A stretch of DNA of 64,000 bases from Gilliamella apis. GTDB lineage: Bacteria; Pseudomonadota; Gammaproteobacteria; Enterobacterales; Orbaceae. The notes beneath the pieces are model-generated. The model ran no database searches and was not told where the DNA came from. It worked only from the letters and a program-made list of their open reading frames with translations. Shown one piece after another: positions 1 through 9,383 of this stretch; position 1 is the stretch's first letter, and every line of letters begins with the position of its first letter. Where the stretch lies: NCBI RefSeq assembly GCF_030758615.1, contig NZ_CP132381.1, positions 806,001 through 870,000 of the forward strand, given 5' to 3'. The position numbers were made by a program, and so were the translations under genes.

Positions 1-530
1 TGATCTTCTTTTGGCGCATGCATCAAATTTCGTAAATAAGTAATACGCTCAGCTAGTTTAATGACTACACTACGGAAATCATTAACCATCGCAAGTAACA
101 TACGACGAATACTATCAATTTGTTCGTTTGTTGCATGACCATTACGGATAGCACGTAGTTGCCTAATGTCTTTCATTTTGACAACACTAGAAAGAATATG
201 AATTATTTCTCGATCAAAATTTTCCGGTAGATCTTCACGGCAGATAATTTTAGTATCAAAGAAAGGTAGTAAAAGAGCGGTTGCTAAACTATTAATATCC
301 ATATTTAAGGTTGATAAAATTTCAACCATTTCAATGGCATTTTCGAAGCAATAGATTTGCTCTGGTTCACCAGCACTATGCTCAAAACAAAAATCCCAAA
401 TATCTTTAAATTTTTGATAAGATTCAATATTGGTTAATAACAGTTCTTGTTTTGCCCATCGTTCAACATCAAATTGTGCGAGCGTGTAATGTTCGTCATT
501 TTGTTGATGGGCGCCTCTAATTGATACCAT
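1..530 (-). CDS. relA: RelA (p)ppGpp synthetase, N-terminal fragment
   Basis: The visible 176 codons are the N-terminus of the ribosome-associated stringent-response enzyme that makes (p)ppGpp from GTP/GDP and ATP when uncharged tRNA reaches the ribosome. The start is the ATG at 528-530, five bases past the rlmD stop, and the gene runs off the left edge. Recognition rests on the conserved stretch RRMLLAMVNDFRSVVIKLAE, typical of the RelA pseudo-hydrolase region. The HD metal residues that would mark a SpoT-type hydrolase are not evident in the visible part (LLLPFF where SpoT has an HD pair). The rlmD-relA order is the same as in Enterobacteriaceae and suggests co-transcription. Confidence 0.93.
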   Translation of the reverse strand, partial: MVSIRGAHQQNDEHYTLAQFDVERWAKQELLLTNIESYQKFKDIWDFCFEHSAGEPEQIYCFENAIEMVEILSTLNMDINSLATALLLPFFDTKIICREDLPENFDREIIHILSSVVKMKDIRQLRAIRNGHATNEQIDSIRRMLLAMVNDFRSVVIKLAERITYLRNLMHAPKED

Positions 531-535
531 AATTA

Positions 536-1867
536 TTATCCTGATTTAGTTAACATCAACATTGATTCAATGTGCTTAGTTTGTGGAAACATATCCAAAA
601 TAGCTACTTTTACAATGTTGTATCCTTCCTCAATAAATAGCTTGCAGTCCCTAGCCAATGTAGCAGGATTGCATGAAATATAAACTATTTTTGTCGGTGA
701 TATCTTAACAATTTCTGCTGTAGCATTATAAGCACCGGCTCTAGCTGGATCTAATAATACTTTGTCAAATTTTGACTGATTCCATATTGAAAATTGCTGT
801 TTATCTTCTAAATTACAGGTGAAAAACTGAGTTTTAGCACCAATTTTAGCTTTATTTAGTTTAGCATTGATTTTGGCTTTTTCAACCAGAGCATCTACAC
901 CTTCAATACCTGTGACTGATTGACTTTTTATTGCCATAGGTAATGAGAAATTACCCATACCACAAAATAGGTCGAGTATTTTATCATCTGAAGTTATATC
1001 TAACCATTCTAAGGCTTTATCAATCATCTTTTGATTAATTTGACTATTAACTTGTATAAAATCGAGTGGACTGAAAGTTAATTTTAGATGATTAATCAGA
1101 TAATAATGTTCAGTGGTGCCACTGATATGAATCAGGTCATGACCATGAAAATAGAGTGAAATATTGTGAGCTTCAGCGAATTGTTTTAATAAAATGCTAT
1201 CTTGCTCTGTTAGTGGCATGGTGTGTCTTAACACAAGAATAATGCCACTATCGACGGCAATTAATTCAATATGTCCAAGCGATTTTTTTTGTTTAATTTG
1301 TCTTAAACAAGACTGTAATGGCATTAATAATTTATCTAATTGTTCAACTAATACCGGACAGTGTTCTATATTTATAATTTGGTTTGATTCTGCCTGCCTA
1401 AAGCCGATTAATAATTCACCTTTAACTAAATTAATTGATAATCTAGCTCTCCTACGATAATGATATGGTTGGTCGGCAATGATATTAGGTGAATTGTCTT
1501 TATAGTCCAACTCCGCCCCAGCTTCTTTCTGTAAAAGTTTGATCAAGGCTTCATATTTAGCTTGTTGCTGTAAATTTGATGAAATATGTTGTAATTCACA
1601 GCCTCCACATTTTGTATAGTATTTACATTTTGGTGTGACTCGCTGTTGGCTATAATTGTGATATTTTATAACTTTTGCTTTAGCATAATTTTTTTTATCA
1701 TCAGTTAATTGGATATCAACTATTTCATCAGGTAAAGCTGATTTTACAAAAATTGTTTTACCTTTATGATTTGCCACGCCTTGACCAAAGGCATCTAAAT
1801 TAGTGATAGTAACTGTCAATTTTTGTGCAGTAAGCTTTTTTTTTGTCGGGGTGTAAAAATTAACCAT
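536..1867 (-). CDS. rlmD: 23S rRNA (uracil-1939-C5)-methyltransferase RlmD
   Basis: This 443-residue protein is a SAM-dependent methyltransferase that makes m5U1939 in 23S rRNA. An N-terminal TRAM domain (about residues 12-70) is followed by a [4Fe-4S] ligand set, C81, C87 and C90, with a fourth cysteine at C170, matching the family pattern. The SAM site is the DLFCGMGNFS motif and the catalytic cysteine lies in ISCNPATLARD near the C-terminus. Length is normal for RlmD (E. coli 433). It sits 15 bases behind coaD and 5 bases before relA, so the three genes probably form one transcript. Confidence 0.96.
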   Translation of the reverse strand: MVNFYTPTKKKLTAQKLTVTITNLDAFGQGVANHKGKTIFVKSALPDEIVDIQLTDDKKNYAKAKVIKYHNYSQQRVTPKCKYYTKCGGCELQHISSNLQQQAKYEALIKLLQKEAGAELDYKDNSPNIIADQPYHYRRRARLSINLVKGELLIGFRQAESNQIINIEHCPVLVEQLDKLLMPLQSCLRQIKQKKSLGHIELIAVDSGIILVLRHTMPLTEQDSILLKQFAEAHNISLYFHGHDLIHISGTTEHYYLINHLKLTFSPLDFIQVNSQINQKMIDKALEWLDITSDDKILDLFCGMGNFSLPMAIKSQSVTGIEGVDALVEKAKINAKLNKAKIGAKTQFFTCNLEDKQQFSIWNQSKFDKVLLDPARAGAYNATAEIVKISPTKIVYISCNPATLARDCKLFIEEGYNIVKVAILDMFPQTKHIESMLMLTKSG

Positions 1868-1882
1868 ATTAATAAATTGAAG

Positions 1883-2371
1883 TTATGTTAACCGTTTTAG
1901 TAACTCTGTTTTGACATGTAAAGGTACTAAATTAGAGATGTCTCCACCATGCAAAGCAACATCTTTAACAATGGTTGATGAAATAAATCCCATCGCAATC
2001 GATGGCATTAAAAAGATAGTATCTAAATCAGGGTTTAATGCTCGGTTCATTTCAGCTAATTGTCTTTCGTATTCAAAATCGTGAGTTGTTCTCACTCCTC
2101 TGACTATCACTGTCGCCGCATGTTTTTGGGCGAAATCAGCCATAAGATTGTCAAAGCCAATCACTTCCACATTCAATAAGTGTTCAACCGATGTTGAGGC
2201 TAAGTTTACTCGTTCTTCTAAAGTAAACAGCGTTTTTTTATTTGGATTTTGCGCTATAGCTACAATTAAACGGGGAAACAATTGCGATGCGCGGGTAATT
2301 AGGTCGATATGACCATTGGTGATTGGATCAAATGTTCCCGGAAAAATTGCTGTGAGCGCTTTGCTTTTCAT
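1883..2371 (-). CDS. coaD: Phosphopantetheine adenylyltransferase
   Basis: CoaD transfers AMP from ATP to 4'-phosphopantetheine, the penultimate step of coenzyme A synthesis in the cytoplasm. The 162-residue protein has the nucleotidyltransferase signature FPGTFDPITNGH near the N-terminus and the ISSTIVKD motif near the C-terminus, both diagnostic. It is full length (E. coli 159). It is first in a minus-strand run coaD-rlmD-relA; coaD next to rlmD differs from E. coli, where coaD sits with waaA. The upstream gap of about 160 bases is shared with the divergent hydrolase gene. Confidence 0.97.
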   Translation of the reverse strand: MKSKALTAIFPGTFDPITNGHIDLITRASQLFPRLIVAIAQNPNKKTLFTLEERVNLASTSVEHLLNVEVIGFDNLMADFAQKHAATVIVRGVRTTHDFEYERQLAEMNRALNPDLDTIFLMPSIAMGFISSTIVKDVALHGGDISNLVPLHVKTELLKRLT

Positions 2372-2535
2372 TTATCTTAATATCCATTAGTGAATAGGGG
2401 AATATCATACCTAATTTTAACCTAGATTGTTAGTAAACTAGCCAAAAATCTTGTTTAAATTTAGCGGTAATCTAAAATAAAGTAATTGAATATTGTTAAC
2501 TTTAGAAGTTATTGATTGAAATAAAGGATATTGAA

Positions 2536-3594
2536 GTGATTAGACTAATTAAAAGGAGTATGATAATTCTTTTGTTAATTTTACCCTATACAGGTAGTGC
2601 TAGTATGATCGAAAAAAGAGACCATTTGATCGGTTCTTGCTATTTAGATGAAAATATTTTTATCAGAGAAGTTAAATTAAAGAATAATAAACATAAACAA
2701 GAACCATTGTTATTAGTTCATGGTGCTCGAGTCCCAGGTACTGGTTCGTTTGATTTACCTGTTCAAGGAGGATCGTTAGCAGAAGATTTGGCTCAGGCTG
2801 GGTTTGATGTCTATATTATTGATTTGCGAGGCTATGGTAAATCAAGTCGTCCTAAAGAGATGTCTCGACCTGCGAGTGAATCTAAACCATTAGTCCGTAC
2901 GCCCGCCGCAATTGATGATTTAAAGTGCGCTGTGAATCAAATATTAAAATGGACAGATTCCCAAAAAATAAATATTTTGGGTTGGGCTACAGGTGGGCAT
3001 TGGGCTGCCGCCTATGCTGAGCAACATAATGACAGTGTTAATAAGTTGATTATTTATAATTCATTATATGGTGCTGTTGACGATCATAAATTATTAGGTA
3101 AAGGCTCAGTATTTGAAGATAAATTAAATCCAAAACAATTCAGTCACAGTATTGGTGGTTATCAATTAAATACTAAAGAAAGTTTGTTTCAGGCTTGGGA
3201 TTTAAGTATCCCTTTGGTTGAAAAAGATTTATGGCGGGATCCTTTAGTTGCTAATGCTTATGCTCAAGAGGCGATGAATTCTGATCCTGAATCTTTTTCT
3301 CATACACCTCCTCAATTTCGCTCACCAACAGGGGCAATGGCAGATAGTTTTGAATTAGCTATTGGCCAAAAGCAGTGGCAAGCTAAACATTTATTGATGC
3401 CGATATTAGTTATTTTCTCGCAAAACGACTTTTGGAGCCGTAAAGCGGATGCTTTAGCTATTGTTAATGAAGCTAAGCAAGCACATTTGGTAGAAATACC
3501 CGATGGCACACATTTTGTGCATTTAGATCGTGCTGAAAAAGGGCGAAGTTTATTTGTTTCTTCTGTAGTTGATTTTCTAAATTCAGATAAATAG
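2536..3594 (+). CDS. Exported alpha/beta-hydrolase-fold protein with Ala at the nucleophile position
   Basis: The alpha/beta-hydrolase fold is clear. The oxyanion strand reads LLVHGARVPG, the catalytic Asp region reads ILVIFSQNDFWS, and the catalytic His region reads IPDGTHFVHLD. The nucleophile elbow, however, reads LGWATGG, with Ala151 (codon GCT at 2986-2988) where Ser, Cys or Asp is expected. I chose the GTG at 2536 because AAAGGA lies 7 bases upstream and translation then begins with a signal peptide (MIRLIKRS, a hydrophobic core, then SAS). A TTG at 2512 and an ATG at 2560 are alternatives. Export to the periplasm is likely. The substrate is unknown. It may be catalytically inactive in the classical sense, or use water or a metal. 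It stands alone, divergent from coaD. Confidence 0.85.
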   Translation: MIRLIKRSMIILLLILPYTGSASMIEKRDHLIGSCYLDENIFIREVKLKNNKHKQEPLLLVHGARVPGTGSFDLPVQGGSLAEDLAQAGFDVYIIDLRGYGKSSRPKEMSRPASESKPLVRTPAAIDDLKCAVNQILKWTDSQKINILGWATGGHWAAAYAEQHNDSVNKLIIYNSLYGAVDDHKLLGKGSVFEDKLNPKQFSHSIGGYQLNTKESLFQAWDLSIPLVEKDLWRDPLVANAYAQEAMNSDPESFSHTPPQFRSPTGAMADSFELAIGQKQWQAKHLLMPILVIFSQNDFWSRKADALAIVNEAKQAHLVEIPDGTHFVHLDRAEKGRSLFVSSVVDFLNSDK

Positions 3595-3757
3595 TTTTAA
3601 TAAGTTTATTTTTGCGAGCTGATTAAGGCAATTTAATTATTATTTATATTGTTTTTTAGCCTAAAAAATCCCTTTCCTCAAATTTTTTGTAGTGATAAAA
3701 AATATTGAGGATAACGTAAATGTTAGCTGTTTTATGTCCAATTTTTAACTATAAAAT

Positions 3758-3785
3758 ATTCGTTATTCGTTATTCGTTATTCGTT
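3758..3785. repeat. Four tandem copies of a 7-bp unit at the galT 3' end
   Basis: ATTCGTT is repeated four times without a mismatch. On the minus strand the first unit and a half encode the last galT residues and the TAA stop (3777-3779). The remaining copies lie in the 3' untranslated region. Because the stop forms from the first copies read, gain or loss of later copies would not alter the protein. The array is a candidate slippage-prone locus. Confidence 0.9.
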
Positions 3786-4826
3786 AGATTTATTTTTATA
3801 GTGTACATCACTAAGATTGCGCAATCTTTCTGCTGCTTGTTCTGGCGTTAGATCTCGTTGCGCTTCTGCCAGCATTTCATAACCGACCATAAATTTTTTA
3901 ATACTGGCTGAACGTAATAATGGGGGATAGAAATGAGCATGTACTTGCCAATAATCGGTATTATCATTAATAAATGGTGCACTATGCCACCCCATAGAAT
4001 AAGGAAAAGAGCAATTAAACAAATTATCGTAGCGACAAGTTAATTTTTTTAAAGCTATAGCTAAATCTTTTTGTTCTGATTGATTTAAATCAGTCAATCT
4101 AGGAATATGTTTTTTCGGTAACAATAGTGTCTCAAATGGCCAGACAGCCCAAAATGGAACTACAGCTAACCAATGTTCAGTTTCAACAACAATACGCTGT
4201 TGATTGATTAACTCTTTTTGTACATAATCAACTAGCAAATTTCGCCCATACTTTTGAAAATAGTTACACATATTAAAATCTTCTCGTGCAATTTCATTCG
4301 GTATAAAACTATTTGCCCAAACTTGCCCGTGAGGATGCGGATTGGAACAGCCCATAGCAGCCCCTTTATTTTCAAAAATTTGTACCCATGGATAATTTTT
4401 TCCTAATTCTTGTTGTAAGGTGATCCAAGTTTTTATCACTTCTTCAATGGCAGATAAATTTAGTTCGGGTAACGTTTTACTATGGTCGGGAGAAAAACAG
4501 ATAACTCGGCTTGTACCTTTAGCACTTTGCATTTGGAATAACGGGTCATGACTAATAGGTGAGTCAGGTATATCTTGCATTAACGCGGCAAAATCATTAG
4601 TAAAGACAAATGTTCCCGTATAATTAGGATTGATATCACCGGTTACACGTTTATTTCCCGGACATAAAAAACAATCTGCATCATAATAAGGTTTTTGTTC
4701 CTCATTTATTGTCTCTTGTTGACCTTGCCAAGGGCGTTTTGCCCTATGCGGCGAAACTAATACCCATTGATCGGTTAATGGGTTATATCGACGATGTGGA
4801 TGGTCTACTGGGTTAAAAATATCCAT
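3777..4826 (-). CDS. galT: Galactose-1-phosphate uridylyltransferase
   Basis: GalT exchanges galactose-1-phosphate with UDP-glucose in the Leloir pathway. The 349-residue protein has the zinc-site [10 protein letters not shown] and the nucleophilic histidine motif [10 protein letters not shown], both intact, and opens with the usual [22 protein letters not shown] block. Length equals that of E. coli GalT. It follows galE by 45 bases on the same strand, so UDP-galactose epimerisation and transferase are co-expressed. No galK or galM is adjacent, so the kinase must be elsewhere. The C-terminal codons are made of a 7-bp tandem repeat. Confidence 0.97.
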   Translation of the reverse strand: MDIFNPVDHPHRRYNPLTDQWVLVSPHRAKRPWQGQQETINEEQKPYYDADCFLCPGNKRVTGDINPNYTGTFVFTNDFAALMQDIPDSPISHDPLFQMQSAKGTSRVICFSPDHSKTLPELNLSAIEEVIKTWITLQQELGKNYPWVQIFENKGAAMGCSNPHPHGQVWANSFIPNEIAREDFNMCNYFQKYGRNLLVDYVQKELINQQRIVVETEHWLAVVPFWAVWPFETLLLPKKHIPRLTDLNQSEQKDLAIALKKLTCRYDNLFNCSFPYSMGWHSAPFINDNTDYWQVHAHFYPPLLRSASIKKFMVGYEMLAEAQRDLTPEQAAERLRNLSDVHYKNKSNE

Positions 4827-4871
4827 TTATGTCTCTTATTGGTTATTTTCCTATTATTTGCCAAACATTAA

Positions 4872-5888
4872 TTAATCAGGATAGCCTTGAGGATTGCTAG
4901 ATTGCCAATTCCATGAATCTTTGACCATATCATCAAGGGTTAATTTAGTTTTCCAGCCCAATTGTTGTTCTGCTTTCTTTGTATCTGCCCAAAACGCAGC
5001 TAAATCACCAGCACGTCTTGGTGCAAAATGCCAATTAAGTGGTTTTCCTGAAGCTTTTTCAAAGGCTTTTATTACTTGTAGGACACTAAAACCAATTCCT
5101 GAACCTAAATTATAGATATGTACTCCAGCTTTATTTTGATCGGCTTTGAGTGCTGCAATATGACCATCAGCCAAATCGACGACATGAATAAAGTCACGAA
5201 CACAGGTTCCATCAGCTGTTGGATAATCATTACCAAAAACAGATAAAGAGTCTCGTTTTCCAATCGCAACTTGGGTAATATATGGCATTAAATTATTAGG
5301 GATACCGAGTGGATCTTCTCCCATTAAACCACTAGGGTGGGCGCCAACAGGGTTAAAGTAACGTAATAAGGTAAGAGACCAATCAGGTTCAGCAACCGCT
5401 AAGTCCATCATACATTGTTCGACCATTAGCTTGCTTTTACCATATGGGCTAGTCGGTAATCCTTGCGGTAATGTTTCGACATAAGGAACGGGAGCTAATT
5501 CACCATAAACGGTAGCTGAGGAGCTAAACACTAATTGTTTAACACCAGCCTTACGCATCGCTTTCATTAAAACAATAGAACCATAGACATTATTCTCATA
5601 GTATTCAAGCGGTTTATATACTGATTCACCCACGGCTTTTAAGCCAGCAAAATGAATAACAGCTTTGATGTCATGTTCATTAAAGATTTTTGTCAGTAAC
5701 TTAGCATCACAAACATCGCCATGATAGAACTCAACTGATTGTCCAGTGATAGTTTTAATTCTTTCTAAAACCGAAACTTTACTATTGAATAAATTATCAA
5801 CCACAATCGGAGTATAACCAGAAAGAATTAATTGAACGCAAGTATGACTGCCAATATATCCACAACCACCAGTGACTAATATTTTCAT
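4872..5888 (-). CDS. galE: UDP-glucose 4-epimerase
   Basis: GalE interconverts UDP-galactose and UDP-glucose using bound NAD. The Rossmann motif VTGGCGYIGSHT opens the protein and the catalytic YxxxK appears as YGKSK at about residue 150, preceded by the SSSATVYG catalytic Ser/Thr block. The 338 residues match the E. coli length exactly. It heads the galE-galT pair. The 673-base gap upstream must hold its promoter, but I could not identify a convincing one, nor a GalR or CRP box. Confidence 0.97.
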   Translation of the reverse strand: MKILVTGGCGYIGSHTCVQLILSGYTPIVVDNLFNSKVSVLERIKTITGQSVEFYHGDVCDAKLLTKIFNEHDIKAVIHFAGLKAVGESVYKPLEYYENNVYGSIVLMKAMRKAGVKQLVFSSSATVYGELAPVPYVETLPQGLPTSPYGKSKLMVEQCMMDLAVAEPDWSLTLLRYFNPVGAHPSGLMGEDPLGIPNNLMPYITQVAIGKRDSLSVFGNDYPTADGTCVRDFIHVVDLADGHIAALKADQNKAGVHIYNLGSGIGFSVLQVIKAFEKASGKPLNWHFAPRRAGDLAAFWADTKKAEQQLGWKTKLTLDDMVKDSWNWQSSNPQGYPD

Positions 5889-6561
5889 CTTGATACCTAA
5901 ATTTATGCTAATTACGTTTATTGAATTTAGATTAATTATCGAATTTATTAATTATATTCAGTTTAAAAAGCACCTAATGACCTTAACCATATTATTAAGG
6001 ATGATTTCAATGCAAAACTAAAGTTGATTTAGCTTAGTACTAATTAAGCTCCTTCTAGACCAATATTAACAAAATACTAAAATTAGTCGAATTAAACATC
6101 ATAGACATTTGTTTTGCAATAAAAATTTTATCAAATATACAGTTATTGATAAGTGTAAAGAGAAAAGATAAATGAGTAATTATGTATTTTGATGTCCAGA
6201 AACGTAATAATAAATAATCATAATTTTTTCACCATAGGTATTTTTTACTATAATGACTTCTATGACGAACTTGACAAAGTAGGCATGTTATTTTGATGAA
6301 GCTAATAGCTTTAGCAAGTGATAAGCATATTTGCTATCAATTAACATAAAACTAACTGAAGAAAAAACTAATAGCAATATTAAGAGTGATATTTAGTTTT
6401 AATAACAAGCTGATAGATAAAATAGATGAAATAATCAAATAAAAGTGAATGATATCCAAATTTACTTTATGAAATTAATTAAAATGTATTAGTAATATAG
6501 AGGAGATATTTAGATTGTCTAATCGTTTAAACTTTAAACATTTATAGACAATCTAATTTAT
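5889..6561. other. AT-rich intergenic region upstream of galE
   Basis: This region lies between galE (start side) and the 3' end of the phosphatase gene. I see no ORF with a plausible start and codon pattern, no tRNA and no convincing sigma-70 promoter. Its one clear structure is the pair of dyads at 6510-6556, described separately. The length is unusual for this compact stretch and may reflect a decayed gene. Confidence 0.6.
6510..6556. repeat. 12-bp perfect inverted repeat, each arm itself a dyad
   Basis: TTAGATTGTCTA (6510-6521) is the exact reverse complement of TAGACAATCTAA (6545-6556), with a 23-base spacer. Each arm is also an internal dyad (TTAGA..TCTAA), so the element can be read as two operator-like sites with centres about 34 bp apart. 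Alternatively it is a long hairpin starting 5 bases after the phosphatase stop. No T-run follows on the minus strand, which argues against a standard terminator. Confidence 0.6.
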
Positions 6562-7725
6562 TTATTTTTTAAATTCTTTTAGGCGAGTTTCAAAGTCTTG
6601 CCACTGATAAAAACCGTCACTATTTGCTACGGCATTTTTTAGCTGAAGTTGGTAATGTTGTGGTGGATGATTGATATCAAGTGGTTGCGCGGTGTAAAGT
6701 TGTTCAAAACTTTGATAAACGTATTCAGCTTTAAACAAGTATTCCCCCGATGCTTTATTACGATAACGTTGTAATATAACCATACCACCAATTGGTGTAT
6801 TTTCACATTGATTAGGAAGTTGGTATTCGGCGAAATCCAAGGCACCAAGTAGTGCAGCAATGGTACTATCATGGCCAACGAGTAAATTTATCTTGTTATT
6901 CTTTTGGTGTAACAGATCATCTATCATATTAATTAATAATGCACTATTTTTTCTAGCTATAGATCTGGAATGAAAAACTAAATTAATATAGTGGTTACGA
7001 ATTTGTATAAGTTGTTGCCATTGTTCTTGGCTGGTTATTTTTCCCCATGCAATTTGTTCTTTAGGAAAAGCTGAATAATACTGTAATAAGAAAGCATCAA
7101 CAGCACAAATGCCAATTGCTAGAGGCCCTAATAATTCTGGCTCTTCATCTTTTACAAAATGAAGATCATAAGGAATATCAGCAAAATCACATTGATATTC
7201 AGCATATAATTGTGAATTTTTATAGTCCAAAATATCCGATAGCATCGCATAAGCTGGCGCTAAATTTTTGAAAATTGATTCAGCTTTATCTGCATCATCA
7301 ATATCTTTTAATAATGCTTGTTTAGATTCTGGTGAATCATCTTGTACACTTGGATCAAATATAGGGTCCATTTTTTCAATGGTATATTTGTGGTTAACCG
7401 GGATATCATAACCCGCAAAAGCCCCTGTAACTAAGAATTGCGCGGTGGCAACTGTTCTTTGAAGACTATTAGCATAAACATATATATCAGGATTTTCCGG
7501 TGTAAGGCGAATGTTTTGTTGTTCAAGCCATTGCGATAGATAATGTCCAAAATAAGATTCTAAAACCCCTCCTCTGGTAGTTAAATAACCATAAGCATGA
7601 TCCCAACTTGGCCATTTTAATGGGCTAGCTTTTTCTAAAAACTCTATGGTGTTTGCTAATGGAGTGCGTATTCCATGACGACTTAGTATTACAACTTTAT
7701 CTAATTGGTATTGATCTTTTTTCAT
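6562..7725 (-). CDS. Histidine acid phosphatase family protein without signal peptide
   Basis: This branch-2 histidine phosphatase has the phosphohistidine motif SRHGIRTP (His17) and the proton-donor motif GHDSTIAALLGAL near residue 284, so both catalytic elements are intact. It resembles glucose-1-phosphatase/phytase proteins, which are periplasmic. The ATG overlaps the upstream nfsA stop (ATGA), however, and only about 15 mostly polar residues precede the RHG motif. No signal peptide is possible from this start, so a cytoplasmic location is inferred. At 387 residues it is slightly shorter than exported Agp (about 410), roughly the length of a missing leader. The substrate is unknown. Confidence 0.85.
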   Translation of the reverse strand: MKKDQYQLDKVVILSRHGIRTPLANTIEFLEKASPLKWPSWDHAYGYLTTRGGVLESYFGHYLSQWLEQQNIRLTPENPDIYVYANSLQRTVATAQFLVTGAFAGYDIPVNHKYTIEKMDPIFDPSVQDDSPESKQALLKDIDDADKAESIFKNLAPAYAMLSDILDYKNSQLYAEYQCDFADIPYDLHFVKDEEPELLGPLAIGICAVDAFLLQYYSAFPKEQIAWGKITSQEQWQQLIQIRNHYINLVFHSRSIARKNSALLINMIDDLLHQKNNKINLLVGHDSTIAALLGALDFAEYQLPNQCENTPIGGMVILQRYRNKASGEYLFKAEYVYQSFEQLYTAQPLDINHPPQHYQLQLKNAVANSDGFYQWQDFETRLKEFKK

Positions 7726-8447
7726 TTAGTTATCCATCCTTGTTTATGCAAATAATTTAAAACGAAATCTCGTTGCCCTTTGCTAATTGTTTCTGCAATT
7801 TTATCACTCCAACCATTTGTTTTTTGATTAATTTCTCTGTGACCATAATAGTCACGCATTTGGCTATCATATTGTGCTAATAATTGATGATTAATTGGTT
7901 GATAATGATTTTCAAAGAAAACCAATTGTTTTGGTAATCGTGGTTTAATATCAGGATTTTGGTCAGGATAACCGATACAAAGTCCAAATAAAGGAAGAAC
8001 ATATTTAGGTAGCGCAAGTAACTCGGTCACTTTAGCAATATTATTGCGTAAACCGCCAATGTACACCGTACCTAAACCTAATGACTGTGCTGCAATAACC
8101 GCGTTTTGAGCCATAAGTGTGGTATCAATACAACCCACTAAAAGTTGCTCGGCTTTTTCAAGTGGAATAGTAGCATCAATTTGAAAATGGCGGTTAAAAT
8201 CGGCACAAAATACCCAAAACTCTGGCGCTTGAACGATATAACTCTGATCGCCTGAATAATGAGCTAATTCTGATCTTTTCTCACTATCAGTGATTCTAAT
8301 GATGGTTGCGCATTGTAAAAAGTTTGAACTTGGAGCCGATTGTGCTGCTTGAATAATTTCATTAATCTGTTCACTTGTTAATGGTGTTGATTTATAAGAT
8401 CGAATTGAACGACGCTGGCAAATTAAATCAATTGTCTTATTTGTCAT
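7722..8447 (-). CDS. nfsA: Oxygen-insensitive NADPH nitroreductase (NfsA family)
   Basis: The protein is an FMN-dependent flavoreductase of the NfsA/FRP type, which reduces nitroaromatics, quinones or flavins with NADPH. The N-terminal FMN-binding block RRSIRSYKSTPL and the downstream AAQSAPSSNFLQ are characteristic, as is the GLGTVYIGGLRNN segment. At 241 residues it is full length (E. coli NfsA 240). It lies 15 bases behind trmB and overlaps the phosphatase gene by 4 bases, giving a trmB-nfsA-phosphatase operon. The physiological substrate cannot be read from sequence. Confidence 0.9.
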   Translation of the reverse strand: MTNKTIDLICQRRSIRSYKSTPLTSEQINEIIQAAQSAPSSNFLQCATIIRITDSEKRSELAHYSGDQSYIVQAPEFWVFCADFNRHFQIDATIPLEKAEQLLVGCIDTTLMAQNAVIAAQSLGLGTVYIGGLRNNIAKVTELLALPKYVLPLFGLCIGYPDQNPDIKPRLPKQLVFFENHYQPINHQLLAQYDSQMRDYYGHREINQKTNGWSDKIAETISKGQRDFVLNYLHKQGWITK

Positions 8448-8462
8448 AACGGCTCCTTAATA

Positions 8463-9167
8463 TCACTGTTTTTTTATAAATTGCAAATCCCAAACACCAT
8501 GCCCCAGATTTTGACCGCGTTTTTCGAATTTGGTAATAGGGCGATCTTCAGGTCTTGGAATATAGTCATTAGTGGCAGATAAATTTTTAAACCCCTCCGC
8601 TTGATTTAATACTTCAAGCATATGCTCTGCATAGTGTTGCCAATCGGTAGCTAAATGTAAAATACCATCAGTCTTTAATTTTCTATGAATTAAAGCAACA
8701 AAATTAGGTTGAATGATTCGACGTTTATTGTGTCTTGCTTTATGCCATGGATCGGGGAAGAAAATTTGCACCTTATCTAATGAGTTATCAGGTATCATGT
8801 TTTCTAACACTTCAACGGCATCATGGCACATAACTTTTAAATTAGATAATTGATTTTCCTCAATTGCCATTAAACAAGCTCCAACGCCCGGTTTATGGAC
8901 TTCAATACCTAAAAAGTTCTTGGATGGGGCATTTTTTGCCATTTCAATTAATGAAGCGCCCATACCAAAACCGATTTCAAACACCACTGGTTTATTATCT
9001 TCAAAAACAATTGGTGAGATAGCATTGTACTCAACACCATAGATAGGCCATAAATGCGTTAAAGCCTGTTGTTGTCCTTTAGTTAAACGGCCTTGTCTTA
9101 ATACAAAACTTCGTATTGTTCGTTTAGATTCTATTACTTGGTTATTTGTGTCTAATTGTTCACTCAT
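8463..9167 (-). CDS. trmB: tRNA (guanine-46-N7)-methyltransferase
   Basis: TrmB makes m7G46 in the tRNA variable loop using SAM. The SAM-binding motif is [11 protein letters not shown] and the catalytic segment is [18 protein letters not shown], near-diagnostic for the family. The 234-residue length is close to the E. coli enzyme (239). It is the first gene of the minus-strand operon that continues into nfsA. It diverges from prs across 260 bases. Confidence 0.97.
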   Translation of the reverse strand: MSEQLDTNNQVIESKRTIRSFVLRQGRLTKGQQQALTHLWPIYGVEYNAISPIVFEDNKPVVFEIGFGMGASLIEMAKNAPSKNFLGIEVHKPGVGACLMAIEENQLSNLKVMCHDAVEVLENMIPDNSLDKVQIFFPDPWHKARHNKRRIIQPNFVALIHRKLKTDGILHLATDWQHYAEHMLEVLNQAEGFKNLSATNDYIPRPEDRPITKFEKRGQNLGHGVWDLQFIKKQ

Positions 9168-9383
9168 TGCGTATCTGCTGTTAGGTTAAATAGGTTATTA
9201 GGATAATTGAGCATCTTAGCTATATAGTAGTTTACCTGATTTTTTATTCACTTCAAAAAAACATCTTATTAACTTAGTTTTTTATATATTAATGTGATGA
9301 ATGTAAAATATTTTTAATAAATTTTTATAATGTGGTTGAGCATAATCTGTAAATGATTATATAATTGTGATCCCGATTTAACC

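Noticed and set aside
3652..3668. TTTTTTAG/CTAAAAAA dyad after the hydrolase gene
   Set aside because: The loop would be a single base and the stem is almost all A-T, so it is not a believable terminator hairpin.
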